Assembly (NCBI RefSeq): GCF_001281525.1
Contig: NZ_LGCI01000003.1
Span: 1-40,123, forward strand
DNA from: Lysinibacillus macroides
Lineage (GTDB): Bacteria > Bacillota > Bacilli > Bacillales_A > Planococcaceae
Reading direction: 5' to 3'
Length of the DNA stretch: 40,123 nucleotides
Numbering within the stretch: position 1 is the first letter of the stretch; each line of letters begins with the position of its first letter. The position numbers and the translations under genes were made by a program. The notes beneath the pieces are model-generated. The model made no database searches. It saw nothing but the letters and a program-made list of their open reading frames with translations, and was not told the origin of the DNA. Of the stretch, positions 37,557 through 40,123 are shown in pieces.

Positions 37557-39658
37557 TTATGCAAGTTTAAATCGATTCACGACCTCTTGTAGCTCCTGAG
37601 AAATATGATTCATATTGTCAATAGACGTTGCTACCTTTTGCAACTCTGCTTGTTGATCCATTGCAGAGGCACTTACTTGCTCAGCAGAGGCAGCAGTTTC
37701 CTCTGAAATCGCTGAAATGCTTTGGATAGCCATAATTGCCTGATTTTTATATTCCAATATATGAGCAAGCTTATTCATTAACTCCGTAATTGAAGTAGCG
37801 ATGGAATGAGATAATTCACTGCTGTCTTTAAAGGCTCGCTGTGTGCTTTGTACGGATTCACTTTGAGATTGCATTAAATCTGCATTTGAAGTGATAACAG
37901 CGATTGTTTGAAAAGAACTATTTAGGATGTTCTCTACAGTATTTTGAATCATTTCTGTTTCTTTTCTCGATTGCTCCGCTAGCTTTTTTACTTCCTCCGC
38001 TACCACTGCAAACCCTTTGCCGTGTTCGCCAGCACGTGCAGCCTCAATACTGGCATTTAAAGCTAATAGATTTGTTTGCTCTGTAATATTTTGAATAGAG
38101 GAAATAATCTGATTAATATTGATAATACTAGATCCCAATGCCTCCATTTGTTGTTGAATCCGTCCATTCATCTCATTTGTTTCACTATTACGCTCGTGTA
38201 AGTTTTTAACTTCTTCCATCCCTTTTTCTGTCGTTGCATTAGTTTGACGAGAAATCTTCTCCATTTCATTAGAAAGTGCAGTAATCGCATCAATTTGCTC
38301 TGCTAAATCCATCATTTGACAATTCGTTTCTTCGGTATCCTCTGATTGCTTAGAGGCTCCTTGTGCAATTTCATTGATAGCTACTGAAACCTCTTGACTC
38401 GAAGCAATGATTTCATTAAAAGCCTCATGAATTTGGTTGGAAGACTGGTTCAATAATGCCGTAGCATTTAAGACCGTTTGCATCGCATCAGTATTTTTAT
38501 CGAGCATATTGTTATAAGCAGATGCGACCTCTCCAATTTCATCAGCCTTAATATATTTTTCATCTACTTTTTGCGTTAAATCACCCTCTGCTGCTCGTTC
38601 AATCGATGCACGTAAGAATTTTAACGGCTTTAGCTGTCGATAGATAAACAGCACACTTGCCACAGCCATTAATGCCACCATAATAATGCCTGCTACCACT
38701 GCAAACATGGATATATAGTGATAGGTTTCTAGGATTTTTGACTCAGGCAGCACGATTTGAACAATCCAAGCTTCATCAGTATTCTCTAAAAGCATCGGGG
38801 CAAACACATTAAAAGCTTTCTCCTTTAACTGCGCAGAATCTATATACATTGTTGTGATTTGGCCACTTTCCATTGCTTTGCCTATATTAGTCCACGCTGT
38901 ATCCTCTTGCATATTACGCCCATCTAGCTCTTCACCAAAGCTATTGGCTGTTAACATACCTTGGTTCGTAATAATGGTAGCATAACCGCCTTCAGGTGCG
39001 ACAGATTTTGTTAATTCATTTAAGTAATCAATGGAGATATCTGCTGTCAACACCCCAAAGAATGCACCTGAAGCATCGACTAATGGCACTGAAATGGTTG
39101 TCATTAATACAGTCTGTCCATTCACATTATAATCATAAGGCTCCGTTAAAACCGAGCGCCCTTCCTCTTTTGGCACCCAATACCATTCGGAGACAGCTCT
39201 ATCGTCAGTTCCTTCCACAACAGCAGATGTAATGTCATTATTACTTTTACTTAAATAAGGGCTAAAACGCTTTTTTGGATCGACTAAAGCAGGAACTTCA
39301 TTTGGTTCAAGGGGAATGGTATCCGGATCAAAAATAGCTCCTACACCTACTAAATCATCATTATTAACTAAATTACTTTCCATTATGTCTAAGATCGCTT
39401 TTGTAGATAATGTATTATTCTTTTCCATACTTTCAACTATTCGTTTTGTTGTCAGTAATGTCGTATTTGCTTTTTTAAAACGTTCACTCATAATAGCTGC
39501 TGAGGACTCAGCCGTTTGCAATGCTCCATACTCTGCATCTTCTATACTTTGTTTTTTGATCATCACACCCGTTATAACTGTATAGGTTATAAATAATACT
39601 AAAAATAGTCCTATTACAAGAGAAGATAGTTTTAAAGCAATACTTCTGTACTTTTTCA
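37557..39658 (-). pseudogene. Methyl-accepting chemotaxis protein with its start codon removed by an IS insertion
   Basis: The frame encodes a full chemoreceptor: a first helix ([18 protein letters not shown]), an extracellular double-Cache sensor with [19 protein letters not shown] and [18 protein letters not shown], a second helix ([19 protein letters not shown]), HAMP and a signalling domain with [23 protein letters not shown]. It reads open upstream through [13 protein letters not shown] to position 39658, exactly where the IS element begins. The codon there is now CTG; an ATG would be restored if the IS supplied the first base. The next in-frame start (GTG at 39566) lies after the first helix and lacks a ribosome binding site. 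The gene is therefore probably silent unless a CTG start or an IS-borne signal is used. Confidence 0.7.
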
Positions 39659-39703
39659 GAGAGTATAAAATATTTTGTGTAAATAGAAAATTCCATAGAA
39701 AAA

Positions 39704-39763
39704 GGAAGACCCTTTCTTGGTAGAATTAAGTCACCACAACCAATCCTAGAAAAGAGGTCTTCC
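39704..39763 (+). repeat. IS leader inverted repeat overlapping the transposase ribosome binding site
   Basis: GGAAGACC (39704-39711) is complementary to GGTCTTCC (39756-39763). The right arm overlaps the AGAGG ribosome binding site of the transposase. A transcript starting outside the IS would fold and hide the site, while one starting between the arms would not. Confidence 0.5.
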
Positions 39764-39765
39764 CT

Positions 39766-40123
39766 ATGAATCAGTTTACAACAGAAATTGTCGATGCACT
39801 AGTCAAAAAACAAGATATTACCGAGGTTTTTCGTTCGCACTTGGAAATGGCGATCAACTCGCTACTGGCGACAGAGCTGACGGAATTTTTGGATTACGAA
39901 AAATACGATCGTATCGGGTTCAACTCAGGCAATTCTCGCAATGGGTCTTATTCGCGTACACTTCACACGGAGTACGGCGATTTAACGCTTCAAATCCCGC
40001 GGGATCGCAACGGTGAGTTTAAACAACAGACAGTGGTACCATATAAGCGCTCGAACGATACGCTGGAAGAAACGGTCATTCACTTGTTCAAAAAAGGCAT
40101 TACGATGGCGGAAATTGCGCAAT
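39766..40123 (+). CDS. IS256-family (Mutator-type) transposase, N-terminal part
   Basis: The frame is open from the ATG at 39766 to the window end (119 codons). The product begins MNQFTTEIVDALVKK and contains ELTEFLDYEKYDR, NSRNGSYSRTL, GDLTLQIPRDRNGEF and VIHLFKKGITMAEIA, the typical N-terminal segment of IS256 transposases. The catalytic DDE residues would lie beyond the window. AGAGG lies eight bases upstream of the start. Confidence 0.92.
   Translation, partial: MNQFTTEIVDALVKKQDITEVFRSHLEMAINSLLATELTEFLDYEKYDRIGFNSGNSRNGSYSRTLHTEYGDLTLQIPRDRNGEFKQQTVVPYKRSNDTLEETVIHLFKKGITMAEIAQ

Larger units (their letters stand above)
39659..40123 (+). mobile_element. IS256-family insertion sequence, left part
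   Basis: The left end is placed at about 39659, where GAGAGTATAAAATATTTTGTGTAAAT begins in pieces like GAGAGTATAAAA and TTTTGTGTAAAT, resembling IS256-family terminal repeats. The transposase gene starts about 107 bases inside and runs off the window. Base composition turns more GC-rich than the neighbours. The right end and target duplication cannot be seen. Confidence 0.75.

Noticed and set aside
39508..39696. 62-codon minus-strand frame across the IS/chemoreceptor junction
   Set aside because: It is created by the junction, overlaps the chemoreceptor in another frame and has no family features.

Overview
The window looks like a chromosomal segment of a low-GC Bacillales, most likely Lysinibacillus or a close relative. 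The reasons are AAAGGAG-type ribosome binding sites, RocA, HutU and KatA sequences of Bacillus type, a PerR-like box before catalase, a TPP riboswitch before thiC, and at the left edge what looks like an rRNA-operon leader read leftwards out of the window. The genus call is inference; the family-level call is firmer. Most genes lie on the minus strand, and a partial IS256-family element runs off the right end.

Layout: (1) 1-270, rRNA-type leader and promoter, minus strand. (2) 672-9958, a catabolic cluster: pxpA with a divergent LysR regulator, then in transcription order (minus strand) an RraA/HMG-aldolase-like protein, a class I aminotransferase, a hydroxypyruvate/glyoxylate reductase-like enzyme, an MFS transporter, pxpB, pxpC and glycerate kinase. 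(3) A DASS/SLC13 transporter with RCK domains and a NadD-like protein. (4) A gene-free kilobase, then a chemoreceptor on the plus strand. (5) A nicotinamide salvage operon: NrtR-like Nudix regulator, pncA, pncB. (6) A second catabolic cluster: GntR regulator, amino-acid ABC importer whose binding-protein gene carries an in-frame stop, 2-hydroxyacid dehydrogenase, DapA-like lyase and rocA. (7) hutH-hutU-hutI with a divergent response regulator that has an AraC output domain. (8) Catalase, thiC with its riboswitch, an AEC transporter, and a chemoreceptor whose start codon appears to have been removed by the IS insertion.

How the parts may work together: clusters 2 and 6 each pair an aldolase-type enzyme with a 2-hydroxyacid dehydrogenase and an enzyme that delivers a glutamate-type product (5-oxoprolinase in one, P5C dehydrogenase in the other). 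I propose that they feed 4-hydroxylated (or 4-substituted) glutamate into transamination, retro-aldol cleavage to pyruvate plus a glyoxylate-type acid, reduction, and glycerate phosphorylation. This would resemble the mammalian hydroxyproline route. It is inference from gene content, not shown by the sequence.

Regulatory DNA is informative here. Four copies of a TATAATACT-centred palindrome mark the GntR regulon. Two copies of a 23-bp element mark the NAD-salvage operon. A cre-like site precedes hutH. No tRNA, CRISPR array or complete transposon is visible.
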